Assembly: GCA_023386345.1 (NCBI GenBank)
Contig: JAEWJT010000002.1
Location: forward strand, 59,293-123,292
DNA length: 64,000 nucleotides
Reading direction: 5' to 3'
Origin: Bacillota bacterium
GTDB lineage: Bacteria > Bacillota > Clostridia > Tissierellales > Sedimentibacteraceae
Of this stretch, positions 54,553-63,924 are shown one piece after another (within the stretch, counting starts at the first letter, position 1; the number at the start of each line of letters is the position of its first letter). A program made the position numbers and the translations under genes. A model generated the notes under the pieces. The model was not told where the DNA came from. It was given only the letters and a program-made list of their open reading frames with translations, and did no database searches.

Positions 54553-55581
54553 TTAAAACTCTTCCCATGTTTTTTCGTTAAGTTCATTAGCTATTGTTTC
54601 TGCTGATGGCATAATATCATAATTAAGCATCTCTGCTAAATTAAAGTATTTACTTCTTTGAATTGGGTTTTTACTACTCTTACGAAAATTAGTTTTATAA
54701 AATTTTTCAACTATAAAGAATCTATGAGGTATTGTTTTTAGATCATAATCATATTTTTCGGCTCGCTCTATTGCTTCTTTTATATTATTTTTCTCTTCAT
54801 TATTAACTTCTTCCCCATTTTCATTTTCGCAAATTAACTCGTCATCCTTATAATATGAAATAACAGTTTTAATAAGTTTTCCTACAGCTTGTATACTTTT
54901 ATTATTATATAATCCAATATATCCATGTTCTGAGTAACCTTTATTTTTATTATCGTAATATAAGTTTAATTCGATATTATCTTTTAATGTAGTACCTGCG
55001 ACTATAGCGCGTAGCCATTTATAACTATTAGAAATTAAGCCACTATCTAGACAATATTCTTTAAAGTCATCTAATACTGAAACAATTTCAATGTCTCTGT
55101 CATCAATCATATCTTCCATAGCACTTATTAATTGTTCAAAAGTTAAATGCACATGTTTTATATGTTCTTTTAACTCATTATTTTTTTCAGAATTATATTT
55201 TTTTAACTCTATATTTAACTTTTCTAAGAACTCTTTTTTCATTGGTTTTGGATCAAGTGTCAATAGAACTTTTATTTGTTCATTTGAAAAATGCGAAAGA
55301 TGCTTTATAAGCTGATTTAAATCGAACTGATTATATAACTTAGTTTCAACTACAATTTTAAAACTTTTCTGACTTATTGTTGCATCAGCTACACTTCTTT
55401 CTCCTACAACTTGTAAATCAAATAAAATTTCAGGAGTTTCATTTTCTCCCAGCATTAAAGTATTCATCATAGAAAAAAACTTATCAGAATTATAATTATA
55501 AAGACGTGATAACATCAACATAATATTTGATGTATCAACATTTTCTTTTGAATGGTATCGTTGGAAATAATGAATTTTCAT
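54553..55581 (-). CDS. PD-(D/E)XK nuclease-like protein next to the ABC-3C system
   Basis: This 342-residue protein has a nuclease-like core at about 60-95: DATISQKSFKIVVETKLYNQ, matching D-x(n)-ExK, followed by a helix LNQLIKHLSHF. The C-terminal half has no motif I recognise. It lies 66 nt after the ABC-3C ATPase gene, same strand, with AGGAG before the ATG; the in-frame TTG two codons upstream is unlikely. It may be a restriction-type effector or a fourth component of that operon. Confidence 0.7.
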   Translation of the reverse strand: MKIHYFQRYHSKENVDTSNIMLMLSRLYNYNSDKFFSMMNTLMLGENETPEILFDLQVVGERSVADATISQKSFKIVVETKLYNQFDLNQLIKHLSHFSNEQIKVLLTLDPKPMKKEFLEKLNIELKKYNSEKNNELKEHIKHVHLTFEQLISAMEDMIDDRDIEIVSVLDDFKEYCLDSGLISNSYKWLRAIVAGTTLKDNIELNLYYDNKNKGYSEHGYIGLYNNKSIQAVGKLIKTVISYYKDDELICENENGEEVNNEEKNNIKEAIERAEKYDYDLKTIPHRFFIVEKFYKTNFRKSSKNPIQRSKYFNLAEMLNYDIMPSAETIANELNEKTWEEF

Positions 55582-55647
55582 AATCAATCTCCTAATTTAT
55601 ACTAAAACAGATATTTATGTTATTACTATAACAATATATTTATTCAG

Positions 55648-57540
55648 TTAAACAAAATTATTAACACCTCTATTATTAGCAATTCGAGGGGGTATCAACG
55701 CATTTGTAACTCCATCAAATTCTTCTACCATATGTACATTTCCCAATCCTTTCCAAGCCTCAAAAGAAACATGTTCCAAAACAATTATCTGAGCTTCACT
55801 ATTTTGCTTCTGAACATTCAAAATAAATTCATTCAATATTAAAAAAATTTCTTCTACTTTACTCCAATCATCTCTTGAATCTATTTTGCTTTTAGCTTCT
55901 CTATAATCTACATTTTTATTTGTCTGAAAATATGGTCTCGTAGGCTGATCTAATATTAAAAATGGAGCTATATACGGAGATTTTTGAATTATAAAAAGTT
56001 CATGCAAACCTAAAAAAAGACATAGATGTCTAAACAAATCAACAGAACTACTTGTTCTAGTTTCAATTTGACTAGTTTTACTCATCCTAAGTTGCAAAAT
56101 ATGTTTTTTATAATCATAGTCAGGAACATATTCTTCATACGAGTGAAATGCTTTCTCTGCTAATCTCATATAATATAAAACACATTCATTAAGTGCGTTA
56201 ATAACAAATTTTCTCGAACTTTCATAATCCATATAGTTTGATTTATAACCTTCTAGCTCCCCGCTTTTGCTACTAATTTTTTCTTCAATATTTGTTACAT
56301 TTTTTGGTTTACCCAATATTTTATTATATTCGGATCTTATTTCTCCAAGTGCCATATATCTTTCATCATCACTAATAGGGGCTAAATTAGTTTTAGGATA
56401 CAAGTCTATTTGCTCTTCTATTTTAATTAATTTTGATTTCAAATCTGCCAATTTATTACTAATATCTGCTTCAAAAGGCATTTTGTTTATTATCATATTC
56501 TTAATTTTAGTATATTCTTTTTCTAAAACAATAATAAATTGTTTATACTCATCATTTTCAATTTTATCAACATATTTTTTAAAGTGCTCTATAGGCTTAA
56601 GACTCTCTTTCTCTTTTGATAACTGTTTTTTATAATTGTCATAACTTTTATTAAAGTTTTTTAGCTTCATTATTTGTAATTGAATTTTTTGATATTCCTC
56701 TAATAATTGATTATAATTGCTATTATCTGGAATTTTGGCTAATCCTAGTTTCCCGCTTATTATAACATTTTCTAACTTCTCTAAATCAATTTTTATGTTA
56801 TCCTCACTTTCAATTAAATAAAACTCTTTTGCTTTTTTTAATAAGGCTAACTTAGTTGCTCTTATATCATCATATGTTGTTTCTTCAATCAACTTTTCCT
56901 TTTCTAATTTATCTAATGCTTTTTGAATACTATCAATTTTTGATTTTAATGTTAAATTTTCAATAGTTGTTATTCCCATTGCTAAATCAAAAATACGGGG
57001 TAATGCTTCTCTATATCTGTCTTCACTTTGCTTATCAAAATATACTTGACTGTTATTTATTGTATCTCCAGATTGAGTATTAAACATTAAAAAATATCTA
57101 TATGATATTTTTGTATTCTGTACTATATACTTGCCACCAAATGGGAACTTAACAGAATCATCTATCGAAAATTCCTGTTCTAGAATTTTTTTTAGATCAG
57201 ACGATTCAATACTATGATAAGGAACATCAGGAATTTCACCACTTCCAGAAAAGTAATATTCTAATGATGGAAGTGAATTTTTAACTTCTCCTCGAGCTAT
57301 AGTATATTCTTTAGAATTTACAGTTATATTTAACCCATACCATAAAACATTCACACCAATATGTTGATTTGGTATATTAGCCTTACTACTACAAAGACAA
57401 TAATCTATTATATCTAAAATTGATGACTTACCAGTATCACTATTACCAGTGATAACATTGATCTTGTTATTTACGAACTTAATAGTCCTTATCTCTCCAT
57501 TTTTTAGCCATAAAATTAATTTATTTATACAAAATTTCAT
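55648..57540 (-). CDS. ABC-3C system ATPase (DUF3732, SMC-like)
   Basis: This 630-residue SMC/Rad50-like ATPase has Walker A GNSDTGKSS at about 34 and a C-terminal LILDQPTRPYF motif (about 530), typical of DUF3732. Long coiled coils separate them. In ABC-three-component systems this ATPase senses and drives a nuclease or effector. It overlaps the middle component by 4 nt (ATGA). The neighbouring middle component and effector-like gene identify the system. Confidence 0.85.
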   Translation of the reverse strand: MKFCINKLILWLKNGEIRTIKFVNNKINVITGNSDTGKSSILDIIDYCLCSSKANIPNQHIGVNVLWYGLNITVNSKEYTIARGEVKNSLPSLEYYFSGSGEIPDVPYHSIESSDLKKILEQEFSIDDSVKFPFGGKYIVQNTKISYRYFLMFNTQSGDTINNSQVYFDKQSEDRYREALPRIFDLAMGITTIENLTLKSKIDSIQKALDKLEKEKLIEETTYDDIRATKLALLKKAKEFYLIESEDNIKIDLEKLENVIISGKLGLAKIPDNSNYNQLLEEYQKIQLQIMKLKNFNKSYDNYKKQLSKEKESLKPIEHFKKYVDKIENDEYKQFIIVLEKEYTKIKNMIINKMPFEADISNKLADLKSKLIKIEEQIDLYPKTNLAPISDDERYMALGEIRSEYNKILGKPKNVTNIEEKISSKSGELEGYKSNYMDYESSRKFVINALNECVLYYMRLAEKAFHSYEEYVPDYDYKKHILQLRMSKTSQIETRTSSSVDLFRHLCLFLGLHELFIIQKSPYIAPFLILDQPTRPYFQTNKNVDYREAKSKIDSRDDWSKVEEIFLILNEFILNVQKQNSEAQIIVLEHVSFEAWKGLGNVHMVEEFDGVTNALIPPRIANNRGVNNFV

Positions 57541-57995
57541 AATTCTATTCGCAAGCTCAAGTATAAATTGCTTACTTCTCCTTTATTGATAGCATCTGAA
57601 ATACTATTTGCTCCATTGATAATGTCGATTGCTCTCTTTCCTAATGATTTATTCTCTAAATCAAACTTTTTTTCTCCACGAATTAACTTGTTGTCATTTA
57701 TATCTAAAAATTTAAACTCTTTCATTAATAATATAGAATTAATGCTTAACTGCATATTTTCAAGAAATATTTTATTAAAATTGGTGAAGTTTATGCTTTT
57801 TTTTGTTATAAGTTCTTCTATACTCCGAATTTTTGTATTTTTCTTTTTAATAAAATCTAGTACTCCTTGATAACTTAATATCGGTTGTATAAGTAATGCT
57901 TTTGATATTTCTAACTCTTCAATTCGATATAGTATAGATAAAATTGCTATACCAGTTAATAGTTCATTATTATAAAAAGAACTTGTCTCAATCAT
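57537..57995 (-). CDS. ABC-3C middle component
   Basis: This 152-residue all-alpha protein (LLTGIAILSILYRIEE, ALLIQPILSYQGVLDFI) matches the small middle component of ABC-3C systems by position and size. The start overlaps the upstream gene's stop by 4 nt and its stop overlaps the ATPase start by 4 nt. It likely bridges the ATPase and the effector. Confidence 0.75.
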   Translation of the reverse strand: MIETSSFYNNELLTGIAILSILYRIEELEISKALLIQPILSYQGVLDFIKKKNTKIRSIEELITKKSINFTNFNKIFLENMQLSINSILLMKEFKFLDINDNKLIRGEKKFDLENKSLGKRAIDIINGANSISDAINKGEVSNLYLSLRIEL

Positions 57996-59209
57996 TTTTT
58001 ATATTTTCCTTCCCACTTTTTCAACCAACCTATATCCTGTTCATTTGCTAATTTATAAAAACTACCATTACAAAGACTCAGTTTTAAAGCTGTATCTTGT
58101 ATTGATAACTCTTTTTTTCTTATTTCATTTAAGCAATATATAGCATTTTCTTTATCTAATTCTATATTATTAGTTTTCCTATGACTAGCTTTATGTGTAT
58201 TTTTCCAAAAAAGAATTGCTTCTTCTTTAAATGAACTCATCTCATCCATTGTGATTTCTCCATCATCAATCCACTTTTTCAAGTTAAAATCTATTTCTAA
58301 CATAAATGTTGTAAATTCCTCTATTTGTCCAATCTCTAAAACATCTATGTCTCCTATCTCTATAAGTTCTTTAATAAATATTTGCTCCTCCAATTTTTCT
58401 GGTAAAAGCAAATCAATTTTCCGCATTGGTAATGATGTTTTTCTGTTATTTTCAAATATTGTGACCAACTTATTATGCCAAGTATTATACTCTACTATAA
58501 ATTTTTCCCCTTTTCTTACAGCTTCATAATATGCTGTTTTTAATTCTGAAAGCACAATATTAAAAACATCATTTACACGACTGTCAGATACATAATTATC
58601 TAAAATAAGCTCTTTAATTTCACTTAAAATCTCATTTCCTTGATTTTCAAACCTTATTTTTTTTACAAATTTCTTAAAAACACTTTTATCAATTTTAATA
58701 AATTTATTAAGATAGGTTTTAACTTCATCATTTTCTGTTTTTAAAACTAAATTCTGTATATATTTTTTTAAGTCTTGTAATTTTATTTCATCATTCTTAT
58801 ATTTAATTATATTATTAATTAAATTATTACTCTTAATATTTCTATTAGTTGCAAAAATAAATTCTGTATTATTTACAAATTCAATTTGAGATGTTATCTC
58901 TAAACGTCCATCATTTGCATCACAGATTATTGATACCCAATTATACAAACTTTTTGTTAAATCAATAGATAATTCTGTTAAGTTAATTGGTTTACCATTT
59001 GCATCGTTTTTTGTAGTATGTTTTAATTGTATTAAAATTAATCTTCCGTTTGGAAGAGTTATATGAACATCATCTTTAGTTTCGTAACCTGCTGCTTGTC
59101 CTCTTTTTAATAAAAGAACCGCTTTCATAAAATAAAAAAATTGATAATCAAATCCAATAATTTTGGAATCAGCTGATGTAATATCATATTGAGTTCTACT
59201 ACTATTCAT
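57992..59209 (-). CDS. ABC-3C effector with DUF4297-like nuclease N-terminus
   Basis: This 405-residue protein opens with a restriction-endonuclease-like pattern (FDYQFFYFMKAVLLLK, DDVHI, LIQLKHTTKND; Q-x-K at about 59-61), as in DUF4297/Cap4-type DNases. Its C-terminal region should hold the ABC-3C C-terminal domain that binds the other subunits. It is the first gene of the three-gene operon, with a GAGTGG site before the ATG. Confidence 0.75.
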   Translation of the reverse strand: MNSSRTQYDITSADSKIIGFDYQFFYFMKAVLLLKRGQAAGYETKDDVHITLPNGRLILIQLKHTTKNDANGKPINLTELSIDLTKSLYNWVSIICDANDGRLEITSQIEFVNNTEFIFATNRNIKSNNLINNIIKYKNDEIKLQDLKKYIQNLVLKTENDEVKTYLNKFIKIDKSVFKKFVKKIRFENQGNEILSEIKELILDNYVSDSRVNDVFNIVLSELKTAYYEAVRKGEKFIVEYNTWHNKLVTIFENNRKTSLPMRKIDLLLPEKLEEQIFIKELIEIGDIDVLEIGQIEEFTTFMLEIDFNLKKWIDDGEITMDEMSSFKEEAILFWKNTHKASHRKTNNIELDKENAIYCLNEIRKKELSIQDTALKLSLCNGSFYKLANEQDIGWLKKWEGKYKK

Positions 59210-59437
59210 ATTTGCACCACTCTTTATTAAGATAATAAGTTCCTCTTCCTCATTTCTATGCTAAAATCTTTAAAGATTATTAAGTCAGGTTTATAATGAT
59301 ATTTTATATATTATATATCGTAAATAAAAATAAAGCAATAAACTTGTGAAAAATATAGGAAATTTTGTTATATTATACTAAGTATAAAAGTTTATTTTTA
59401 AAATCTAAATTTTTTCAATCATCAGAGTTTATATATA
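59210..59437. other. AT-rich gap with a shared hairpin arm
   Basis: It holds the promoter region of the ABC-3C operon. At 59414-59438 TTCAATCATCAGAGT and its flank match one arm of the hairpin at 40231. Confidence 0.5.
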
Positions 59438-59923
59438 CTAATAACTAAGTAATAGATCGGCATTGTTTTGCTCATCAATAATCTGCGTTCTTTCTTTATT
59501 TGATTGGTGGACGATATTTTCTAATACTGAAATTATATCATTAGCTTCTGCTCTACAACAGCAAGGGATTATAAGTTGATTACCATGTCTTGAATCGAGA
59601 TATATTCTTAAATATAAAGAATCAGTTATTACTTCTTGCTTTTTCTTTGAAATATTAGATCCTATAATTGCCCCCGCTACTCCAAAAGTTGCTCCACCAA
59701 TAATAGCAGTTCCCAAACCACTTTTAATAACAACTTTATTATGCTCAATTAATTCAAAGTTGATAATATCAGAGTGATTATAAACAGTAGGCTCCTTTAC
59801 AAACATAGGTTTGTTATACCATAATTGATTTTTCTCATCAACAAAGAATGTTTGCCCTACCTTTTTGCTTGCTTGAAACTTTTCTAATAACGCCTTATTC
59901 TCTAAATCTTCTTTTCTCTTCAT
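59438..59923 (-). CDS. Hypothetical protein with glycine-zipper segment
   Basis: This 161-residue protein has a glycine-rich hydrophobic segment (GTAIIGGATFGVAGAIIG) at about 73-90 in a beta-rich domain, and a Cys-Cys-Cys motif in LIIPCCCRAEA. GGAGG precedes the ATG. No known family. It is a single gene, upstream of the ABC-3C operon and with the same direction. Confidence 0.7.
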   Translation of the reverse strand: MKRKEDLENKALLEKFQASKKVGQTFFVDEKNQLWYNKPMFVKEPTVYNHSDIINFELIEHNKVVIKSGLGTAIIGGATFGVAGAIIGSNISKKKQEVITDSLYLRIYLDSRHGNQLIIPCCCRAEANDIISVLENIVHQSNKERTQIIDEQNNADLLLSY

Positions 59924-59957
59924 TACTTTTCCTCCTTTGATATTTAAAAATCAATAG

Positions 59958-60017
59958 AAAAAGAGCTGCTTCACACATTTCAAACATAACTTTGAAATTG
60001 CGAAAAGCAACTCTTCT
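59958..60017. terminator. Stem-loop structure between genes
   Basis: AGAGCTGCTT pairs imperfectly with AAGCAACTCT, and an inner TTTCAAA/TTTGAAA stem lies between. It may end a transcript between the hypothetical gene and the hsdS-like gene. Confidence 0.4.
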
Positions 60018-60077
60018 AAAACTGTTATTTATATTATATCACCTGTACTTTACCAATTCAATAATCCAATGGATAAA

Positions 60078-60123
60078 ACTTTGCCTTAGAGAAAACTTAA
60101 TTTAGTTATAACTAAGGCAAAGT
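60078..60123. other. 12-bp inverted repeat with inner palindrome
   Basis: ACTTTGCCTTAG and CTAAGGCAAAGT are perfect arms enclosing 22 nt; an inner palindrome TTAGTTATAACTAA overlaps the right arm. It is downstream of the specificity gene and could be its terminator. Confidence 0.55.
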
Positions 60124-60164
60124 ACACAGGAGCTTGGGGCTGTAGGCACCAATTGTTTTCTGCA

Positions 60165-61568
60165 TTACTGGTTATTAAAATAATCATCTAGTAATTTATC
60201 CGACTCTCTGATAATGCGTTTCCTTTTTGCTTTAAGTTTAAATGCTTCATCTACTAATTTCGTTATTTTAGCAACATTATCAGGATCTTCGATAGGAATT
60301 TCTATATCCTTTAATCTATCTTCTCTTAAATGTGGTATAGTAGAGGCAACTACTGTCCTTCTAATAGCTGCATAGTAACCAATTTCTTTAGTAGATAAAG
60401 CAATAAATAAGTATTCTGGGGTAAAGCCTAATTTCTTTGCTTTCTCTTTTAATCGTAGAATTTCTATACCAGAAGATAAGATAACATTATCTTCTTCTGT
60501 TATCATTCCAACACAACCTACTTTTCCGTCTTTAGTTATAATAACATCTTTCGGCTTTACATCTTGTTCTATATCTGCTAAAGCCGCCTTAGGTATATAA
60601 TAATCTGGATAAAGGTCTACTTCATTGTTTACAATGTCAGATGTTCTTATAAAAGGAATATCGTCACTTTTTCTATCTACATATTCTTGATAGTTATCAC
60701 TTCCAACTTCATCACCATTGATAGCAGTAACTAATTCTCTTAAGGTTTTGATGCCATTACTCTTTTCTATTGCTTCTGCTGTATTAACATAAAGTTTATT
60801 GTAGTAATTACTTGTCCAATAGTTTTGTATGTTTAGGTCAGAAAGCCTTATGGAAAAACTGTCTTCTTTTTTTATTGCTTTTAAATCGCATTTTATGCCT
60901 TGATAAAAGATTTCTCTAGCTTCTTTAATCTTTGCCTGGGCTTGAATTTCACATTCTATCGCTTCTCTTTCTTTAGCAGTAATTATTTTCATTGTTGTTT
61001 GATCGATTGCTGGAATTTCAAATTTTCTTAAATTTTTAAGCGATAATAATTGTTGAATATTGCCTGTCGTAACACTAAAAAGCTGCATCTTTCCAATTTT
61101 AGATCTAAAAAATGATGTTAGATATTCAGGTGTTATCGGGGCATCTTTATTTAGCGTAATGTTGGAAATATGTCTTGGTATACCTGCTGTTCCTATGTAT
61201 TCATTTCTATATACAGCCGATTTACCAATAGTTCCGTATATAGCTATTAATACATCATTTTCTTTTATATGGCATCTTGTAAAGGCTTTAAAATCGTTCG
61301 GTTTTATATAAGAGTCATCAGAAATCGGATCATAATCAACTATTCCTTCTTTGATGTTTCGCCCATACAAATACCTGATACCACCAACATTATTTCTGGG
61401 GATATGTGAATGTTCCCCATCAGAAACTTTACTATGTTTACCTAATTCAATGTAACTAATTCCCTTTTTCTGATTTTCTATTTTAATTATTTTTGTATAG
61501 TAATAAAATGTGGGAACTAACCTATCTCCAAATTCTAGTTCATTTACTGATACCGTAAATGTTTTCAT
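60165..61568 (-). CDS. HsdS-like DNA specificity subunit
   Basis: This 467-residue protein has two target-recognition domains (KENDVLIAIYGTIGKSAVY and KPKDVIITKDGKVGCVGMI) separated by helical spacers, as in HsdS. It should direct the methylase/nuclease encoded just upstream to an asymmetric, bipartite site. GGAGG lies within the last codons of that gene, whose stop is 1 nt before the ATG. Confidence 0.9.
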   Translation of the reverse strand: MKTFTVSVNELEFGDRLVPTFYYYTKIIKIENQKKGISYIELGKHSKVSDGEHSHIPRNNVGGIRYLYGRNIKEGIVDYDPISDDSYIKPNDFKAFTRCHIKENDVLIAIYGTIGKSAVYRNEYIGTAGIPRHISNITLNKDAPITPEYLTSFFRSKIGKMQLFSVTTGNIQQLLSLKNLRKFEIPAIDQTTMKIITAKEREAIECEIQAQAKIKEAREIFYQGIKCDLKAIKKEDSFSIRLSDLNIQNYWTSNYYNKLYVNTAEAIEKSNGIKTLRELVTAINGDEVGSDNYQEYVDRKSDDIPFIRTSDIVNNEVDLYPDYYIPKAALADIEQDVKPKDVIITKDGKVGCVGMITEEDNVILSSGIEILRLKEKAKKLGFTPEYLFIALSTKEIGYYAAIRRTVVASTIPHLREDRLKDIEIPIEDPDNVAKITKLVDEAFKLKAKRKRIIRESDKLLDDYFNNQ

Positions 61569-61569
61569 A

Positions 61570-63348
61570 TTAGTCCTCCTTGGTAATAATATCTTTCTGT
61601 TTTGCTTCCCATTCTTTATATAGCTTTGCTATATTCTTTATATCGTCGCTTTCTATCTCATTACCTCTTCTGTCGTGACCGCAAGTATCAGCTATCCCCA
61701 TAAAAATCTCGTAGTCAGCTGGTATATCTTTTTTCTCTAATTTCTGGAATATAAGAATGCTTGTCTTGGTTGATGTATTAGGTTGAAATGTTTCAATCGG
61801 AACATCAATAATCGCAAGAATTCTACCTTGTGTTTTAAGCCATGTTCTTATATATCCAAATGTATCATTGCCAAATACACCATCAGGCAAAACAATAGCC
61901 ATCTTTCCTTTGTTAGCTAATAGCTGAATATCTCTTTCAATAAATAAGACTTGTGGAGACTCTTTATCTTTTAATTTTCCTTTTGTCCAAATACCAGTAT
62001 TTTTTTCTTGTTTCCACTTATAAGCCAAATCATATTGCTTTAACTTATCCTCACCACGAACAGGAATTTTGCTACCGAATGGAGGATTGGTTAATAATAT
62101 GCTGAATTTTCCTTTATCTATCTTTATTTTGGTTTTATCTCCCCAATTAGAAGGCAGCTCTAAACTATCTTCGCAAAAAATACCACTCTTACCATCTCCA
62201 AGTATAGCCATATACGCTTTAGCTACCTTGCTAAGGAAATAATCCTTATCAATACCTCTTATTCTGTTTAAAGCAACTTCCATTTTCTCTTCTCGTAAGT
62301 TTTCATTATTCCAATGATATTTTTCTCCGTCTTCATCAAGCTTGCGCCAAACATGCCTTAATGCTTCAACTAAAAAACCACCGCTACCACAGGAAGGATC
62401 TATAATTATATCTTCATCGGAAGGATCAAGAATATCAACCATCATTTTCACTACATTTCTAGGAGTGAAAAATTGTCCTTGCCCTCCTTTTAAAGCATGT
62501 CCTATAAATATTTCAAATGCATCAGCAACAGAGTCTCTTTCAGCCTCGATTAAGCAATAGTTTTGTAATTCACCAATAACATACACAATTGAATTAGCAT
62601 CAAGAGTTATATTATCGCCTTTATCCATTACTTCTTTGTATTTTCTTTTAACCTTTTCAAATATTTCAAGAAGTCTTTCCTTAACTTTTTCTGGCTCTTC
62701 TTCAAAACCTGCTCTGAAATCTACAATATCTTCTGGCTCTGTAAATCTTTCATCATAAATTTTACAAAAGATAATATTAATCAATTGCTGTGCTAGAACT
62801 TCATCTCTAGTAGCACCTACTGTATTAGCAGCCAAGTGATTACGGATTGCTTTAAATACAGCTTTTAAATTGTGAGTAAGCTTTAAATCTTTCCTTTTAA
62901 ATTTACCAATATCCTCAAGTCTTTGTCCATATTGAGGAATATTAGGTATTTCAGAAAACATTACTTTTCCGTCTTTTTCATATTTACGAATATATACTCT
63001 TTCTTCACCATTAAACCAAACACCCATTTGAGCTTTACAAAAACGCAAATAATCCTCTAATTGGGTTTTACCGTCTTTTCTGTTTTTCTTTTTACATTCA
63101 ACTACAATATAAATATCATCTTCATTTTTAGCTTCATTTAAAAATACTGCAATATCAACAGGATATTCTTTCTTTTCATCAGAAGGTCTTACTTTTACTC
63201 TATGCTGTGGACGTGTCTGAATATTAACTTTTGGATAGCCATAGTCTTCTACTAATATTTTTGAAAACACCTGTACTGCTTCAAGCTCCTCAGGGGTAGC
63301 TTTTACTTCTACTCCTGATATGTAATCAATTAAATATCCATCTTTCAT
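61570..63348 (-). CDS. Restriction-methylation fusion protein (HSDR_N-like nuclease plus N6-adenine methylase)
   Basis: This 592-residue protein has an N-terminal HSDR_N-type PD-(D/E)XK domain (PVDIAVFLNE at about 64, IVVECKKKN at about 83) fused to an HsdM-like N6-adenine methylase with motif I DPSCGSGGFL (about 318) and NPPFGS (about 423). With a separate S subunit, this is the architecture of BcgI-like Type IIB or IIG systems, with no helicase HsdR. It methylates and probably also cuts DNA. The start is taken at the ATG after GAGGAG (MKDGYLIDYI); an earlier frame lacks a site. Confidence 0.88.
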   Translation of the reverse strand: MKDGYLIDYISGVEVKATPEELEAVQVFSKILVEDYGYPKVNIQTRPQHRVKVRPSDEKKEYPVDIAVFLNEAKNEDDIYIVVECKKKNRKDGKTQLEDYLRFCKAQMGVWFNGEERVYIRKYEKDGKVMFSEIPNIPQYGQRLEDIGKFKRKDLKLTHNLKAVFKAIRNHLAANTVGATRDEVLAQQLINIIFCKIYDERFTEPEDIVDFRAGFEEEPEKVKERLLEIFEKVKRKYKEVMDKGDNITLDANSIVYVIGELQNYCLIEAERDSVADAFEIFIGHALKGGQGQFFTPRNVVKMMVDILDPSDEDIIIDPSCGSGGFLVEALRHVWRKLDEDGEKYHWNNENLREEKMEVALNRIRGIDKDYFLSKVAKAYMAILGDGKSGIFCEDSLELPSNWGDKTKIKIDKGKFSILLTNPPFGSKIPVRGEDKLKQYDLAYKWKQEKNTGIWTKGKLKDKESPQVLFIERDIQLLANKGKMAIVLPDGVFGNDTFGYIRTWLKTQGRILAIIDVPIETFQPNTSTKTSILIFQKLEKKDIPADYEIFMGIADTCGHDRRGNEIESDDIKNIAKLYKEWEAKQKDIITKED

Positions 63349-63550
63349 GTTATTAGCTCCTCTTCTATATAATAAAAACATTATATATCATATGGCATAA
63401 TATCTCAACCATAAATATTAATAATTATTTTATTGATTTTAAATTTAGCCTGAAATATTTTTTATTCGATCTATTGATTTTAAACTTTTTGAATGGAATA
63501 ATATAAGTATAGAATTATTATTTATTAACTAAGTATGTTAAATTTTAAGT
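63349..63550. other. Intergenic region, promoter of the fusion gene
   Basis: AT-rich; likely promoters of the fusion gene and of the divergent methylase fragment. No gene seen. Confidence 0.4.
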
Positions 63551-63595
63551 AGAGTATTTGAACGCACTTATAGTGCGCCTAAATACTCTTTTTTT
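63551..63595 (+). terminator. Hairpin upstream of the methylase fragment
   Basis: AGAGTATTT and AAATACTCT pair, with inner CGCACT/AGTGCG, and TTTTTTT follows on the plus strand. It has no gene upstream to terminate, so it may be an attenuator in the leader of the 63631 gene, or a relic. Confidence 0.6.
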
Positions 63596-63630
63596 ATTTA
63601 TCTCAATTTGAAGGAGTTTATTTATTATAT

Positions 63631-63924
63631 ATGTGTGAAGCAAAAACCAAAACAGAGGGACAAGTATTTACACCTCAAGGAATTGTTACCTTAATTCTTG
63701 ATTCAATAGGGTATAAAGACAAAAATACTCTTATTAAAAACATTATAGAACCTTCATTTGGAGAAGGTGTTTTTCTTATCGAAATTGTGGAGAGAATTAT
63801 TCAGGAGTGTAAAAAACAAGGAAAAACAAATGATGAAATAGTTAATATTATTAAAGATAATGTATTTTTAATCCATAGAGGTGACCAACTATTAAAAGTC
63901 AATAGTTTTTTTGAAAAAAGATAA
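63631..63924 (+). pseudogene. Truncated N6-adenine DNA methyltransferase (N-terminal part)
   Basis: This 97-residue frame starts near a weak AAGGAG and carries TEGQVFTPQGIV and the SAM-binding motif I EPSFGEGVFLIE. It stops at 63924, before the catalytic NPPY motif. Methylases of this type are usually 400 residues or more, so it is broken or the rest has been lost. The sequence after 63925 shows an open frame to the edge of the window that I cannot assign. Confidence 0.7.
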
